A stretch of DNA of 64,000 nt from Acinetobacter brisouisimilis (GTDB taxonomy: Bacteria > Pseudomonadota > Gammaproteobacteria > Pseudomonadales > Moraxellaceae). A program made the translations under genes and the position numbers. The stretch lies in contig NZ_KB851219.1 in NCBI RefSeq assembly GCF_000368265.1, forward strand, positions 511,920-575,919, read 5' to 3'. This document shows positions 16,879-26,252 of this stretch, piece by piece (the first letter of the stretch is position 1; each line of letters starts with the position of its first letter). The notes beneath the pieces were generated by a model. The model made no database searches. It was not told the DNA's origin and was given only the letters and a program-made list of their open reading frames with translations.

Positions 16879-17913
16879 ATGTCCGATTGGCCACCAAAAC
16901 CATTCAATCAAAATACAAATCAACATAATGAGCCTCAAGCTACTTGTGGACAAGAGTGGCAACTGCTTGAAAAAGTGGTGATGGCTTCTGTCACAGAGCA
17001 GCGTCGCGCACGCCGTTGGGGCATTTTTTTTAAGGCATTAACCTTCTTATATTTATTTATTGTGATCGTTGGCATTTTGCGTAGCTGTAATAATGCCAGT
17101 AGTGATGGTGTAAGTACATCTTCAAGTAGTAGTCATCTGGCTGTTGTCGATATTGTCGGAACCATCCAGTCTGGTGGTTCGAAGTCAGTTGATAGTGCAG
17201 ATACGATTAAAGCGTTGCGTCAAGCATTTGCTGCAAGTGGCAGTAAGGCGATTGCTTTAAATATCAATTCACCAGGTGGATCACCTGTTCAATCTGATGA
17301 GATTTGGCAAGAAATCCGTTATCAGGAAAAACAGCATCCAGACAAAAAAGTTTACGCTGTCATTGGTGATATGGGCGCATCGGGTGCATATTATATCGCG
17401 TCAGCTGCCAACGAAATTTGGGTCAACCCATCGAGCTTAGTGGGCTCTATCGGAGTGATTATGCCGAATTATGGTGTAGCAGGGTTGGCACAAAAATTGG
17501 GTGTAGAAGATCGTACCATGACCTCCGGTGAAAACAAGGACATTCTAAGTATGACCAAGCCGATTAATCCAGCGCAGCGTACACATGTGCAAGCAGTACT
17601 TGATGACGTGCATGAGCATTTTATTGCTGCTGTGAAAGAAGGTCGTGGTGCTCGTCTAAAAAGTAATGATCCTGCCATCTTCTCGGGATTGTTCTGGAGT
17701 GGTGCACAAGCTGTGAAAATAGGTATTGCTGACCGTACAGGTGGCATTGAAAGCTTAAAAAGAGAGTTAAAACTTGATAAAACTGTAAATTATACTGTTC
17801 AACGCAATCCGCTAGAGTCCGTATTGGGCAAAATGGGGGCAGAATTTGGACAAGGTTTTAGCGAAACTGTAACGCAACAATTGCAAAGTCAAAAACAAGT
17901 GAGTTTGCAATAA
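16879..17913 (+). CDS. sppA: signal peptide peptidase SppA, short form
   Basis: A membrane serine protease of the S49 family that degrades cleaved signal peptides. The 344-residue protein has one N-terminal transmembrane helix (about 48-67) and one protease domain, so it is the short form, half the size of E. coli SppA. Ser168 (in GDMGASGAYY) and Lys220 (in SGENKDI) are 52 residues apart, the same spacing as the Ser-Lys dyad of Bacillus SppA. INSPGGSP forms the oxyanion segment. A run of serines follows the membrane helix. The broken hydrolase follows after 24 nt. Confidence 0.92.
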   Translation: MSDWPPKPFNQNTNQHNEPQATCGQEWQLLEKVVMASVTEQRRARRWGIFFKALTFLYLFIVIVGILRSCNNASSDGVSTSSSSSHLAVVDIVGTIQSGGSKSVDSADTIKALRQAFAASGSKAIALNINSPGGSPVQSDEIWQEIRYQEKQHPDKKVYAVIGDMGASGAYYIASAANEIWVNPSSLVGSIGVIMPNYGVAGLAQKLGVEDRTMTSGENKDILSMTKPINPAQRTHVQAVLDDVHEHFIAAVKEGRGARLKSNDPAIFSGLFWSGAQAVKIGIADRTGGIESLKRELKLDKTVNYTVQRNPLESVLGKMGAEFGQGFSETVTQQLQSQKQVSLQ

Positions 17914-17937
17914 ATGTGAAAAAATAGACAGGATATT

Positions 17938-18750
17938 ATGACAACCAAACCGATTATTCATTTTGCACATGCCAATGGTGTTCCATCATTGGTTTATCGA
18001 AAACTTTTTGACTTGTTGTCTGAAAATTATCAGATTATTTTTGTACCGCTACTTGGGCCAGATAAACGCTAACCTATTGATAATAATTGGGAAAGTTTGG
18101 TAAATCAGGTAATTGACAGCATTGTACAGCAGGCAAAAGGGCAGGCAGTCATCGGTTTGGGGCATTCTTTAGGTGCTTTACTCACCTATATGGCAAGTCG
18201 TAAACGTCCTGAACTTTTTCAGCAAGTAGTGATGCTTGATCCACCTTTGATTATGGGGGCGGCTTCTTTTGCTTTTGATATGGCAAAGTTGTTTTACCCA
18301 AAAATGGTCGATCAGCTTAGCCCTGCGGGACTGTCAAAACGTCGTCGTGATCAGTGGGATTCTCGTGAGCAGGCGGCACAATTGTTTCGCCCAAAACCCT
18401 TTTATCGTAATTTTGATTCTGACTGTTTTTCTGATTATCTTCGTTATGCTCTCACTGAAGATAGCATTACGGGTGGTTTTACTCTTACGATTCCTAAAGT
18501 TGATGAACTGGCAATTTTTCGCACAAACCCTTCAAATTGGTGGCGAGTTTGGCCTGAAAAGCCACCTGTCACAACACGTATGATTGTCGGAGAGAAGAGT
18601 CCGTTTTATGAGCGTAAGTTTACTGAAATGGCACAAAAACGCTTGGGGATTCCTTTTTCAGTCATGGCGGGTGGGCATATGTTCCCATTAGAACATCCAG
18701 TAGAAACCACGCATTTAGTTCAGCAGGTGATAAAAAAAAGCGCATCATGA
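17938..18750 (+). pseudogene. alpha/beta hydrolase interrupted by an in-frame TAA
   Basis: The reading frame from the ATG at 17938 (MTTKPIIHFAHANGVPSLVY) is open for 44 codons, then meets TAA at 18070-18072. The same frame continues to 18750. The protein would be an alpha/beta hydrolase: HFAHANGVPS near the start, the nucleophile elbow GLGHSLGALL, a lid region, and the late AGGHMFPLE with the catalytic His. In relatives the interrupted stretch reads like DxRYP, so a Tyr codon (TAT or TAC) could have become TAA by one base change. No shift of frame is needed. A restart at the TTG at 18097 would lack the first two strands and is unlikely to give an active enzyme. An assembly error would also explain it. 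Confidence 0.8.
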
Positions 18751-18766
18751 AGATGCGCTTTTTTTT
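18733..18766. terminator. bidirectional terminator between the hydrolase and purN
   Basis: AAAAGCGCATC pairs perfectly with GATGCGCTTTT around ATGAA, flanked by A-run and T-run on the two sides. It lies within the last codons of the hydrolase frame and overlaps the purN stop at 18765, so both convergent genes share it. Confidence 0.9.
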
Positions 18767-19397
18767 AGAACTTACAAAATTGTATCGGGCCTGACAGTGG
18801 CTTATCTTGGTATTCAACTTGTTGAGCTGATACATATTGAAGTTGCCCAGAACAGATCCATTCAACCACTTGTGGGTAAATCACATGTTCTAAAACATGA
18901 ACACGTTCAGCCAAACGTTCAGCATCATCATGCTGAGTAACCGCAATTACACCTTGTGCGAGAGCTTGACCTGCATCTAGCTCATCTGTGACAAAGTGCA
19001 CGGTACAACCATGCCAACGATCACCAGTATTGAGTACACGCTGATGGGTGTGCATACCTTTGTAGGCTGGTAGTAATGAAGGATGAATGTTTAACATCTT
19101 TCCTTCCCAAGCCTGTACAAATTTAGGTGTTAAAATGCGCATAAAGCCAGCAAGAATGACCAAATCTACATCCCAAGCCTGAAGCTGTTGCTGCATCGCA
19201 GCATCAAAAGCTTCACGGGTAGGGAATTTTTTATGTTCGATCACATGTGTGGCAATATTTGCTTGCTGGGCACGCTGCAAAGCGTAGGCATCTGGTCGAT
19301 TTGACAAGACACCTACAATCTTGCCTGATAAATTTGCATCAATCAGTGCTTGTAAGTTACTTCCGTTGCCTGAAACCAGTACTGCAATTTTGATCAT
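18765..19397 (-). CDS. purN: phosphoribosylglycinamide formyltransferase
   Basis: PurN transfers a formyl group from 10-formyl-THF to GAR, the third step of purine synthesis. The 210-residue product from the ATG at 19397 (MIKIAVLVSGNGSNLQALID) is of normal length. It shows the catalytic region NIHPSLLPAYKG (Asn and His) and a downstream HFVTDELDAGQALAQG segment with the conserved Asp. The extended upstream reading frame belongs to purM overlap and is not coding for PurN. The start lies 10 nt after the purM stop, so the two genes form an operon. Confidence 0.96.
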   Translation of the reverse strand: MIKIAVLVSGNGSNLQALIDANLSGKIVGVLSNRPDAYALQRAQQANIATHVIEHKKFPTREAFDAAMQQQLQAWDVDLVILAGFMRILTPKFVQAWEGKMLNIHPSLLPAYKGMHTHQRVLNTGDRWHGCTVHFVTDELDAGQALAQGVIAVTQHDDAERLAERVHVLEHVIYPQVVEWICSGQLQYVSAQQVEYQDKPLSGPIQFCKF

Positions 19398-19407
19398 GCG
19401 ATTTTCT

Positions 19408-20478
19408 TTATGCAAATAACACACGAACTTTTTCGTCTGCACCTTCAACAGATTCAGCATTTTCTTGGATATGACCAATTTTCCATGCTTTCTCGCCTTG
19501 AGCATTTAAAATCTCGATGGCTTTATCTGCTTCACTTGCATCTACAGCGATGACCATACCAACGCCACAGTTAAATGTGCGGTACATTTCAAAGCGTTCA
19601 ACATTACCTTCGCGTTGTAGTAACTGGAACAACTCTGACCATTCCCAAGAGTTTTCGTTAATCACTGCTTGAGCGCCATTTGGCAATACGCGTGGCAAGT
19701 TACCTGGTAAGCCGCCACCTGTGATGTGCGCCATAGCATGAACATCAACCTGTTTGCAGAGTTCAAGCACTGGTTTTACATAAATGCGTGTTGGTTCCAT
19801 TGCAGCATCTGCAAGTGGACGACCATCAACGATTTGCGTTAAATCAACATTTTTAACGTCTAAAATTTTACGGAGTAGCGAATAACCGTTTGAATGTGCG
19901 CCAGAAGATGCAACACCGATTAAGATATCACCAGCTTTGACTTTTGAACCATCAATGATTTTGCTTTGCTCAACCACGCCAACAGCAAAACCTGCTAGGT
20001 CGTAATCTTCACCTTCATACATGCCAGGCATTTCAGCAGTCTCACCGCCGACCAATGCACAGCCTGCAAGCTCACAGCCTTTACCAATACCAGTAACGAC
20101 ATTTGCAGCAACGTCAACATTCAAGTGCCCAGTTGCATAATAGTCAAGGAAGAAAAGGGGTTCTGCGCCACAAACCAAAAGATCGTTAACGCACATGGCA
20201 ACAAGGTCTTGACCAATAGTGTCATGACGATTTAAGTTAAGGGCAAGGCGTAATTTTGTGCCTACGCCATCGGTGCCTGAAACCAAAACAGGCTCTTCAT
20301 AGCCCTTTGGAATTTTACATAATGCACCAAAGCCGCCTAGTCCGCCCATTACTTCTGGACGAGTTGTGCGTTTTGCGACAGATTTGATGCGATCGACAAG
20401 TGCATCACCTGCTTCGATGTCTACGCCTGCATCTTTGTAGCTTAAGCCAGTATTTGAATTGGAAGTCGAGTTGCTCAT
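19408..20478 (-). CDS. purM: phosphoribosylformylglycinamidine cyclo-ligase
   Basis: PurM closes the imidazole ring to give AIR from FGAM with ATP, the fifth step of purine synthesis. The 356-residue protein has the family blocks [18 protein letters not shown] at the start, [24 protein letters not shown] and a Gly-rich [16 protein letters not shown] region that belong to the ATP-binding fold. It is first in the purM-purN operon. Upstream on the minus strand a TATAAT box (in GGTTATAATCTG) lies about 35 nt before the start codon. It is divergent from the PerM-type transporter gene. Confidence 0.97.
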   Translation of the reverse strand: MSNSTSNSNTGLSYKDAGVDIEAGDALVDRIKSVAKRTTRPEVMGGLGGFGALCKIPKGYEEPVLVSGTDGVGTKLRLALNLNRHDTIGQDLVAMCVNDLLVCGAEPLFFLDYYATGHLNVDVAANVVTGIGKGCELAGCALVGGETAEMPGMYEGEDYDLAGFAVGVVEQSKIIDGSKVKAGDILIGVASSGAHSNGYSLLRKILDVKNVDLTQIVDGRPLADAAMEPTRIYVKPVLELCKQVDVHAMAHITGGGLPGNLPRVLPNGAQAVINENSWEWSELFQLLQREGNVERFEMYRTFNCGVGMVIAVDASEADKAIEILNAQGEKAWKIGHIQENAESVEGADEKVRVLFA

Positions 20479-20614
20479 ATGAAGAAGTCTCCGCTTTGGC
20501 CGCAGATTATAACCTAATATACGAAATTCTTACGTTATTTATGCATGAAAATGTTATCTTTGCTTATTAAATTATCCTTAATAAATAATCTTATAAATTG
20601 AAGTAGGCAAATAC

Positions 20615-21814
20615 ATGATCGATCGTCCATTACGTCGTATCTTTATTTTGGTAATTATTGCACTATTACTGTGGCTGATTTATTTACTTAAACCTGTTGT
20701 CATTCCATTTGTCGGGGCATTTTTCATTGCTTATCTGTTCAGCCCACTGGTCGCGCGTTTGTCAAAGTTGGGGCTACCGCGCTGGCTATCAACCTGTGTG
20801 GTATTTCTAGGTATTAGTGTTGGCTTAACCTTTGCGCTTTGGTATGTCGTACCTTTGGTCTGGAAGCAGGTGATTTATGCTCGTGATAGCATTCCAGCGG
20901 GCGTGCATTGGGTCAATCATCATTTCTTGCCATGGGCAGAGCGCACTTTTAATCTTCAGCCTATGCGTATAGACACAGATCAGATGTCAAATGCGATTAT
21001 GCAGTATATCAAGACCAATTATAGTATTGATAATATTCAGACTTTGGTACTTCGCCTTGCTCAATCGGGATTAAATTTTATTCAGATCGGCGGTACGGTC
21101 GTATTGGTACCCATTATTACTTTCTACTTTTTGCTAGATTGGGAGCGTATGCTCAAGCAAATGCATCGCTTGATTCCACGCCCGTACGAAAAAAATACCA
21201 TGCGGATTGTACGTGACTGTCATATGGTATTGGGGGCATTTGTCAAAGGGCAAATTTTGGTCATGTTCTTGTTGGGCGTGGTTTATGCAGTTGGCTTACA
21301 GCTCATTGGTCTGGAGGTAGGCTTAATCATTGGCATGGTGGCGGGTCTAGCGAGTATTATTCCTTACTTGGGCTTTGCAGTCGGCATTATTTCAGCTGTG
21401 ATCGCAACCTTATTCCAGTTTGGGATTGACTGGATGCAGTTGGTTCTTGTGGGTATTGTTTTTATGATCGGGCAGGCGATAGAAGGATATATTCTACAGC
21501 CATTTTTGTTGGGTGATAAAATCGGTTTGTCTCCAGTTGCAGTGGTTTTTGCAGTTTTGGCTGGGGCTCATTTAGGTGGTATTCTGGGGATGTTGATTGC
21601 ATTGCCTGTAGCAGCAATCATTGTGGTACTCTTAAAACATGCGCGTGAGTTTTATGAAAGCACCATGTGGTATGGAAAATCAGCGCAGGTCATACTTGAC
21701 GGAGAAAACGGTAAGAGTGTCCATGTCGATGCTGAAAATATTAATGTTGATATAACAATAAAAAATCAGCAAGATAGCCAAAAATCAAGTAAGATTGATT
21801 CAGATAAATTCTAG
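20615..21814 (+). CDS. AI-2E family (PerM-like) transporter
   Basis: A 399-residue inner-membrane protein with about eight hydrophobic segments arranged as in the AI-2E/PerM/YtnA family: two at the start (about 7-60), then a periplasmic loop, and a C-terminal block (about 150-340) containing LVPIITFYFLLDWERM and the PYLGFAVGIISA motif. Family members include permeases and sodium/proton exchangers, and no substrate can be inferred. The tail is charged and extends past 350. It is followed 14 nt later by hda, as is seen in relatives, suggesting cotranscription. Confidence 0.85.
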   Translation: MIDRPLRRIFILVIIALLLWLIYLLKPVVIPFVGAFFIAYLFSPLVARLSKLGLPRWLSTCVVFLGISVGLTFALWYVVPLVWKQVIYARDSIPAGVHWVNHHFLPWAERTFNLQPMRIDTDQMSNAIMQYIKTNYSIDNIQTLVLRLAQSGLNFIQIGGTVVLVPIITFYFLLDWERMLKQMHRLIPRPYEKNTMRIVRDCHMVLGAFVKGQILVMFLLGVVYAVGLQLIGLEVGLIIGMVAGLASIIPYLGFAVGIISAVIATLFQFGIDWMQLVLVGIVFMIGQAIEGYILQPFLLGDKIGLSPVAVVFAVLAGAHLGGILGMLIALPVAAIIVVLLKHAREFYESTMWYGKSAQVILDGENGKSVHVDAENINVDITIKNQQDSQKSSKIDSDKF

Positions 21815-21828
21815 GTACATGTGCATTT

Positions 21829-22551
21829 ATGCGTCAATTACAACTCGACATAGAACCTCAACTTGATGCCCGAATTAGTGATTTTTCAGGGCCAAGTTGG
21901 GGGCATGTCATTGATGCAATTCGCCAGCTACATGCAGGGTTAGTCAACCGTTTTTATGTTTATGGCGGTGCAGGGACAGGGAAAAGCCATCTTCTATCGG
22001 CAATTTGTGATTCTTATTGTGAAATTGGTAAAACAGCCATTCAAGTTTCATTATTGCAATTGCTGGATGCGCCAATTGAAGCAATTACTTCATTAGAACA
22101 ATATGATTTGGTTGCCTTAGATGATATCGAGGCAATTAGTGGTGTAAAGCACTGGCAGAAAGCCGTATTCCACCTGATTAATAATAGTGATCAGGAAGGT
22201 CGGCAGTTGGTATTTTCATCACGTTATGCTCCTATTGAACTCAAACTTGAGTTACCTGATCTACAGTCACGCTTAACACAGGCTGTGAGTGTGAAGTTGC
22301 CCAATGGGAGTTTATATGCTGACCGACAGGCTTTGGTGCTTTCGGTATTGGGACGTCGGGGTGTCCATCTCGATCAGCAAATCATTGATTATTTATTGTT
22401 GAATGGTCCACATCAGGCATCTTTGTTATTACAGGCCGTTGAGCGTTTAGAAAAACTACTCAAAGGTGAAAAAACCAAGTTGTCAAATGCAACATTACGT
22501 CAAATTTATGCACTGATTGATGAATATCAGCAAACATCATTCTCTCATTAA
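21829..22551 (+). CDS. hda: DnaA-regulatory inactivator Hda
   Basis: Hda is an AAA+ protein that, bound to the loaded beta clamp, stimulates hydrolysis of DnaA-ATP and so limits new rounds of replication. The 240-residue product starts with MRQLQLDIEPQ, where QLQLDI fits the clamp-binding motif. It has Walker A (GGAGTGKS, 46-53), Walker B (LVALDDIEAI) and the sensor-like FSSRYAP. It has no C-terminal DnaA helix-turn-helix, as expected for Hda. Its 3' end overlaps the convergent DUF3106 gene by 4 nt. Confidence 0.93.
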   Translation: MRQLQLDIEPQLDARISDFSGPSWGHVIDAIRQLHAGLVNRFYVYGGAGTGKSHLLSAICDSYCEIGKTAIQVSLLQLLDAPIEAITSLEQYDLVALDDIEAISGVKHWQKAVFHLINNSDQEGRQLVFSSRYAPIELKLELPDLQSRLTQAVSVKLPNGSLYADRQALVLSVLGRRGVHLDQQIIDYLLLNGPHQASLLLQAVERLEKLLKGEKTKLSNATLRQIYALIDEYQQTSFSH

Positions 22552-22973
22552 CTTGAGGGCGTTGGCGCTGGGTGATTGATCTGCTGGAATTTTTGCATAT
22601 ATTCCTGACGGATCAAATTACGCTCTTGTAGTGTTTTGGCTTTTTGCATGCGTAGTCGCATGGTTTGACGTTGCTGTATGCTCATTTGTTGCCATACGTC
22701 GCGCATACGTTGTTGTTCTTGTTCTGGTAGTTGCGTAAACCAGTCCATTCGTTGCTGAATGCTGTTACTCTGCTGAGTAGGCATCTCTTTGATATTTTGA
22801 TAACGCTGAATCAGTTGTTTTTGCTGCTCCGCTGTCAACTCATCCCAGTTATCATCGACTTGAGCAGTTGTGGTACTTTTTGTGTGAAATGGCCAAAAGC
22901 GTTCAAATCCTGCAAAGCTGGTTTGCAAGAAGGCAAGTGCACAAAAAGCTAAGGTCACTTTCTTAACTGCCAT
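22548..22973 (-). CDS. exported DUF3106-like protein of the ECF-sigma operon
   Basis: A 141-residue product from the ATG at 22973 (MAVKKVTLAFCALAFLQTSFA). It has a signal peptide of about 20 residues and a Gln/Arg-rich helical mature part (LPEQEQQRMRDVWQQMSIQQRQTMRLRM) that matches the DUF3106 pattern and recalls periplasmic stress sensors such as CpxP. It overlaps the preceding TM-protein gene by 11 nt and is the last gene of a three-gene operon headed by an ECF sigma factor. A periplasmic sensing role is inferred from this context only. Confidence 0.75.
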   Translation of the reverse strand: MAVKKVTLAFCALAFLQTSFAGFERFWPFHTKSTTTAQVDDNWDELTAEQQKQLIQRYQNIKEMPTQQSNSIQQRMDWFTQLPEQEQQRMRDVWQQMSIQQRQTMRLRMQKAKTLQERNLIRQEYMQKFQQINHPAPTPSS

Positions 22974-23295
22974 GAGAATTATGATCCTCTCCAAATACCA
23001 TGACCATTTCCAAATCTTCGACCATTTGTGGTGAAAGCTTATTGGCATTGTTATTGACAATTGCCTGCTGAGGATGGGTTTTCTCAGAGAAATTGAACGC
23101 AGTGGGTAATACCAAGAACCCTGTTAAGGTCGCTGCAAGTGCAAAGCCTGTCATTTTCCACATCGAGTGGCGATGAGCTTTCTCTGCATGCACTTTTTCA
23201 ATGACCTGATACATCAACACATTTTTATCTTTATGTGTTTCTGCGAGGTGGTCAAGACGTTGCGTAATTTTTTTTGCAAAATCATCATTCTTCAT
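22963..23295 (-). CDS. putative anti-sigma factor (single-span membrane protein)
   Basis: A 110-residue protein from the ATG at 23295 (MKNDDFAKKITQRLDHL). It has a short cytoplasmic helical N-terminus, one membrane helix (about 46-66, MTGFALAATLTGFLVLPTAF) and a periplasmic tail of about 40 residues ending in acidic and His residues. It overlaps the sigma gene by 11 nt and the DUF3106 gene by 11 nt, so all three are translationally coupled. Size, topology and position fit an anti-sigma factor, but I see no recognised zinc-binding anti-sigma motif, so this is an inference. Confidence 0.65.
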   Translation of the reverse strand: MKNDDFAKKITQRLDHLAETHKDKNVLMYQVIEKVHAEKAHRHSMWKMTGFALAATLTGFLVLPTAFNFSEKTHPQQAIVNNNANKLSPQMVEDLEMVMVFGEDHNSHGS

Positions 23296-23920
23296 GTGAT
23301 GATCCTCCAATATGTGGATTAAGGTGTGCTAATGCTGTTCTTAAACCTTGTATAGCGCGGTGATAGTGGGTTTTTACACTACCTTCGCTACAATTCATAA
23401 TTTGAGCAGTGGTTTGGGTATCAAAGCCTTCCCAAGCGCGCAGCATGAAGGCTTGCTGTTGACGTACAGGGAGTTGGCGAATTGCCTGTTGAATTTCTTC
23501 AATCGTCACTGCCTGATCTAGTGTATCAAAAGGATTGAGCTGTTGCTGATCCTCAATTTCAAGTATTTCTTCACTGTCATCATCAAGACTGATTTTCTTG
23601 AAAAGTGAAAAAGGTTGTGATCTTCGTGCTTCTTTGCGCCGCCAATCTTGTAATTTATTGTTTAAAATAGTGTAGAACAACGGGTACCATTCATTAATTT
23701 CTTTATCAGCATAAGATTTGTGCAAGGAGATAAAAGCTTCCTGTACCAGATCCATTGCAATACCTTGTTGTCCCTGTGTCGCATTTTCCATCATGACCAA
23801 GGCACGACCAGTCACGTCTTGCATAAAAAACTTAAGACGTTGTTCAGTCGTTTTTGACTGACTAAGTTCAGACTTGGTCTCTTTTGGTGTTAGATCCATA
23901 GAGATGGAAAATCCTGTCAT
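23285..23920 (-). CDS. ECF-type RNA polymerase sigma factor
   Basis: A group IV sigma factor. From the ATG at 23920 (MTGFSISMDLTP), preceded by a GGTGGG site, it has 211 residues. Region 2 is seen in MDLVQEAFISLHKSYADKEI and the following NNKLQDWRRKEARR, and region 4 in AIRQLPVRQQQAFMLRAWEG with the helix-turn-helix TAQIMNCSEGSVKTHYHRAI. An acidic linker (about 115-135) lies between them. The gene heads an operon with a membrane protein and a DUF3106-type periplasmic protein, suggesting an envelope signal. A longer frame with a start at 23968 is less likely. Confidence 0.88.
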   Translation of the reverse strand: MTGFSISMDLTPKETKSELSQSKTTEQRLKFFMQDVTGRALVMMENATQGQQGIAMDLVQEAFISLHKSYADKEINEWYPLFYTILNNKLQDWRRKEARRSQPFSLFKKISLDDDSEEILEIEDQQQLNPFDTLDQAVTIEEIQQAIRQLPVRQQQAFMLRAWEGFDTQTTAQIMNCSEGSVKTHYHRAIQGLRTALAHLNPHIGGSSHEE

Positions 23921-24058
23921 GGGATACCCACCATATTGTTTCAACAATGTATTTCTAATAACGTTCAAACAACATGGAAGGTTGACAATTCTACTAAATT
24001 TTTTCAGTGTAAAGTAATTTGAGTAAAAAAGGGCTTAAAGTAAAATAAATGAAACGAT

Positions 24059-24835
24059 TTATTGGCGTTGGCGCACCATCTCAAATAAGCAGATCGAACC
24101 TGCGATTGCAACATTTAAAGACTCTTGTCCACCTGGTTGTGGAATAGCAACTGCTTTGGCATGAGCTAAAGCATATTCAGAAGCACCTTGTCCTTCGTTG
24201 CCTAGAATCCATACACAAGGTGTGCTGAGGTTTTGAGCATATAAACTTTCAGAACGATGTGAGCTGGTGACATAAACTGGAATTTTGAAATCAGGTAATA
24301 ATAAGCTGAGATCAGCATTTTCAAAGCATAATAGTGAGAATTGAGCACCCATACCTGCGCGTAAAACACGAGGAGACCAAAGTGCAGCAACGCCTTTGGT
24401 ACAGATGATCTGTTTGACATTTGCCGCTGCCGCCGAGCGCAGTAAAGTACCGACATTTCCAGGATCCTGAACATCATCAAGAATAAGGGTGTCTGCTTTT
24501 AAATCAACAGTTTGGGCATGCTTTGGAATATCAATAATCGCAAGGCATGCTAGAGAAGTGCCTAGTGTGCTGAGATCTTTATATAAACTTTCACTAATAA
24601 TAAAAATTTGCCCTTGATACTGCTCTTGGATTTTTTCCAGATCAGGGTGTTCTAGAGCTGCTTCGGTGGTAAAAAGTGAAACAATATTTTTATGTGTTTG
24701 CAACCATGCTAGACACAAATGTGTGCCTTCAAGAACGGTTTGCTGATGTTTTTTACGATATTGGTTTTGCTCAATCAGTGAACGCAGGTGTTTAATTTTT
24801 GCGTTGTCTTTTGAAGCAAGAAAAGTCATGGACAT
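24059..24835 (-). CDS. TrmH/SpoU-family RNA 2'-O-methyltransferase
   Basis: A SAM-dependent RNA methyltransferase with the SPOUT trefoil knot. The 258-residue product has an N-terminal RNA-binding region (MTFLASKDNAKIKHLRSLIEQNQYRKK) and the three SpoU motifs: LDDVQDPGNVGTLLRSAAA, VWILGNEGQG and IPQPGGQESLNVAIAGSI. The arrangement is like RlmB or TsnR; the target nucleotide cannot be decided. A second in-frame ATG at 24829 could serve as start. The gene is downstream of fbp on the same strand, with a strong hairpin between them. Confidence 0.88.
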   Translation of the reverse strand: MSMTFLASKDNAKIKHLRSLIEQNQYRKKHQQTVLEGTHLCLAWLQTHKNIVSLFTTEAALEHPDLEKIQEQYQGQIFIISESLYKDLSTLGTSLACLAIIDIPKHAQTVDLKADTLILDDVQDPGNVGTLLRSAAAANVKQIICTKGVAALWSPRVLRAGMGAQFSLLCFENADLSLLLPDFKIPVYVTSSHRSESLYAQNLSTPCVWILGNEGQGASEYALAHAKAVAIPQPGGQESLNVAIAGSICLFEMVRQRQ

Positions 24836-24846
24836 AGTAATAACCG

Positions 24847-24876
24847 CTTAGATGTAAGGCTTAGCTTACATCTAAG
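24847..24876. terminator. perfect 12-bp hairpin between fbp and the methyltransferase gene
   Basis: CTTAGATGTAAG pairs perfectly with CTTACATCTAAG over a 6-nt loop. It is 25 nt after the fbp stop and 11 nt before the next start. There is no clear T-run on the minus strand, so termination, RNA processing or control of translation of the next gene are all possible. Confidence 0.5.
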
Positions 24877-24901
24877 TCTAAAACAAGAAAAGATAAATCA
24901 A

Positions 24902-25873
24902 TTAATGGTAGCTAGTAACAAGTTCAACTTCATCTTTACTACCCAAAATCACAGGTACACGTTGATGTAATTCAGTTGGCTGAATGTCCAGAATACGAAC
25001 ACGACCAGTCGTTGCTACACCACCAGCTTGTTCAACGAGCATGCTCATCGGGTTTGCTTCATACATCAAACGTAAACGACCTGCTTTTTTCGGATCTTTC
25101 AAGTCATATGGATACATGAAAATACCGCTACGACATAAAATACGATGAACATCACCTACCATACAAGCGACCCAACGCATGTTAAAGTCTTTACCGCGAA
25201 TGCCTGTTTTACCTTCAAGCAATTCATTAATATAACGTTTTACAGGTTGTTCCCAGTGGCGCTGGTTAGATGCATTAATTGCAAATTCCTGAGTTGTAGG
25301 GCTAATGCTAATATCTTGTTTTGTTAATACAAACTCTTGACTATCAACATCATAGGTAAAGAAAACAGTACCTACACCTACAGACAGTGCCAACATGGTC
25401 GATGGACCGTACATGACATAGCCTGCTGCAACTTGGTCAACACCTGCTTGCATGAAATCTTCCGCTTGGGTCACGGCATTTTTTGCAGGAAGAATTGAGA
25501 AAATTGTGCCAACACACATATTAATGTCAATATTGCTTGAACCATCAAGAGGGTCAAACAAAACGAGATATTGACCATTTTCCTGTGCTGAAGTAAAAGT
25601 ATCCAGTTCTTCAGATGCTAAACCACCCACGTGTGGATGAACTTGTAGAGCATCAATTAAGATTTGGTTAGAAATCACATCAAGTTTCTTTTGCGTTTCG
25701 CCCTGAACATTTTCGTGTTCTGCACTACCCAAAATCCCTGCAAGGGCACCTTTTTGTAATGCCTGATCAATCGTTTTGCAGCTCTCAATAATCGTTTCAA
25801 TGACACTGGCTAGTTCTGGTGTAAGATTTCCCTGTTGTTGTTTTAGATAGTGGGATAATGTGGCAGTTGACAT
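24902..25873 (-). CDS. fbp: fructose-1,6-bisphosphatase, class I
   Basis: This enzyme dephosphorylates fructose 1,6-bisphosphate in gluconeogenesis. From the ATG at 25873 ([14 protein letters not shown]) the protein has 323 residues, normal for class I. The metal-binding [12 protein letters not shown] is intact, as are ASEELDTF upstream of it and the C-terminal [23 protein letters not shown] with its substrate-phosphate residues. A longer frame to 26011 runs through promoter-like AT-rich DNA and is not supported. The central role of gluconeogenesis fits an organism that grows mainly on organic acids. Confidence 0.96.
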   Translation of the reverse strand: MSTATLSHYLKQQQGNLTPELASVIETIIESCKTIDQALQKGALAGILGSAEHENVQGETQKKLDVISNQILIDALQVHPHVGGLASEELDTFTSAQENGQYLVLFDPLDGSSNIDINMCVGTIFSILPAKNAVTQAEDFMQAGVDQVAAGYVMYGPSTMLALSVGVGTVFFTYDVDSQEFVLTKQDISISPTTQEFAINASNQRHWEQPVKRYINELLEGKTGIRGKDFNMRWVACMVGDVHRILCRSGIFMYPYDLKDPKKAGRLRLMYEANPMSMLVEQAGGVATTGRVRILDIQPTELHQRVPVILGSKDEVELVTSYH

Positions 25874-26051
25874 AATGAGGTTGCTCCAAATTTTGTGCAA
25901 TATGTTCTTGGCTAGAACGGCTGGGGCATATTTTAGATGAGAACCGCAAAAAATAAAAATTTTATAGACACAATTGACATTATTTTTCAGCTTGCAAGTC
26001 TTGTAGAACATGCTATTTTAAAATCATAACAAGAGGAAAGAGGATATCGTT

Positions 26052-26252
26052 ATGACAACAAAGACTTTTGATGCCATGCCGACGCCAAGTGAAGCGATTG
26101 ATTTTAATGAAATTACTGATGAAAATGTCAAATCAGCTTGGGCGAATTATGAGACTAAACCTGAATACAAAGAATTTAACAAACATGATCTGATTGAATC
26201 GATGCAATCATGCAAAATTGATGAAACTACGAAAAAAATACTCGATCATTAA
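26052..26252 (+). CDS. small conserved-looking 66-aa protein
   Basis: A short acidic protein (MTTKTFDAMPTPSEAIDFNE at the start) without signal peptide, membrane segment or known motif. A good AAGAGGA site lies about 9 nt before the ATG and a strong terminator follows immediately, so it is very probably expressed as its own small transcript. It is divergent from fbp. Function unknown. Confidence 0.7.
   Translation: MTTKTFDAMPTPSEAIDFNEITDENVKSAWANYETKPEYKEFNKHDLIESMQSCKIDETTKKILDH

Noticed and set aside
18097..18750. Alpha/beta hydrolase restart at TTG 18097 as an intact gene
   Set aside because: It would lack the first strands of the fold and has no ribosome site; better explained as the 3' part of an interrupted gene.
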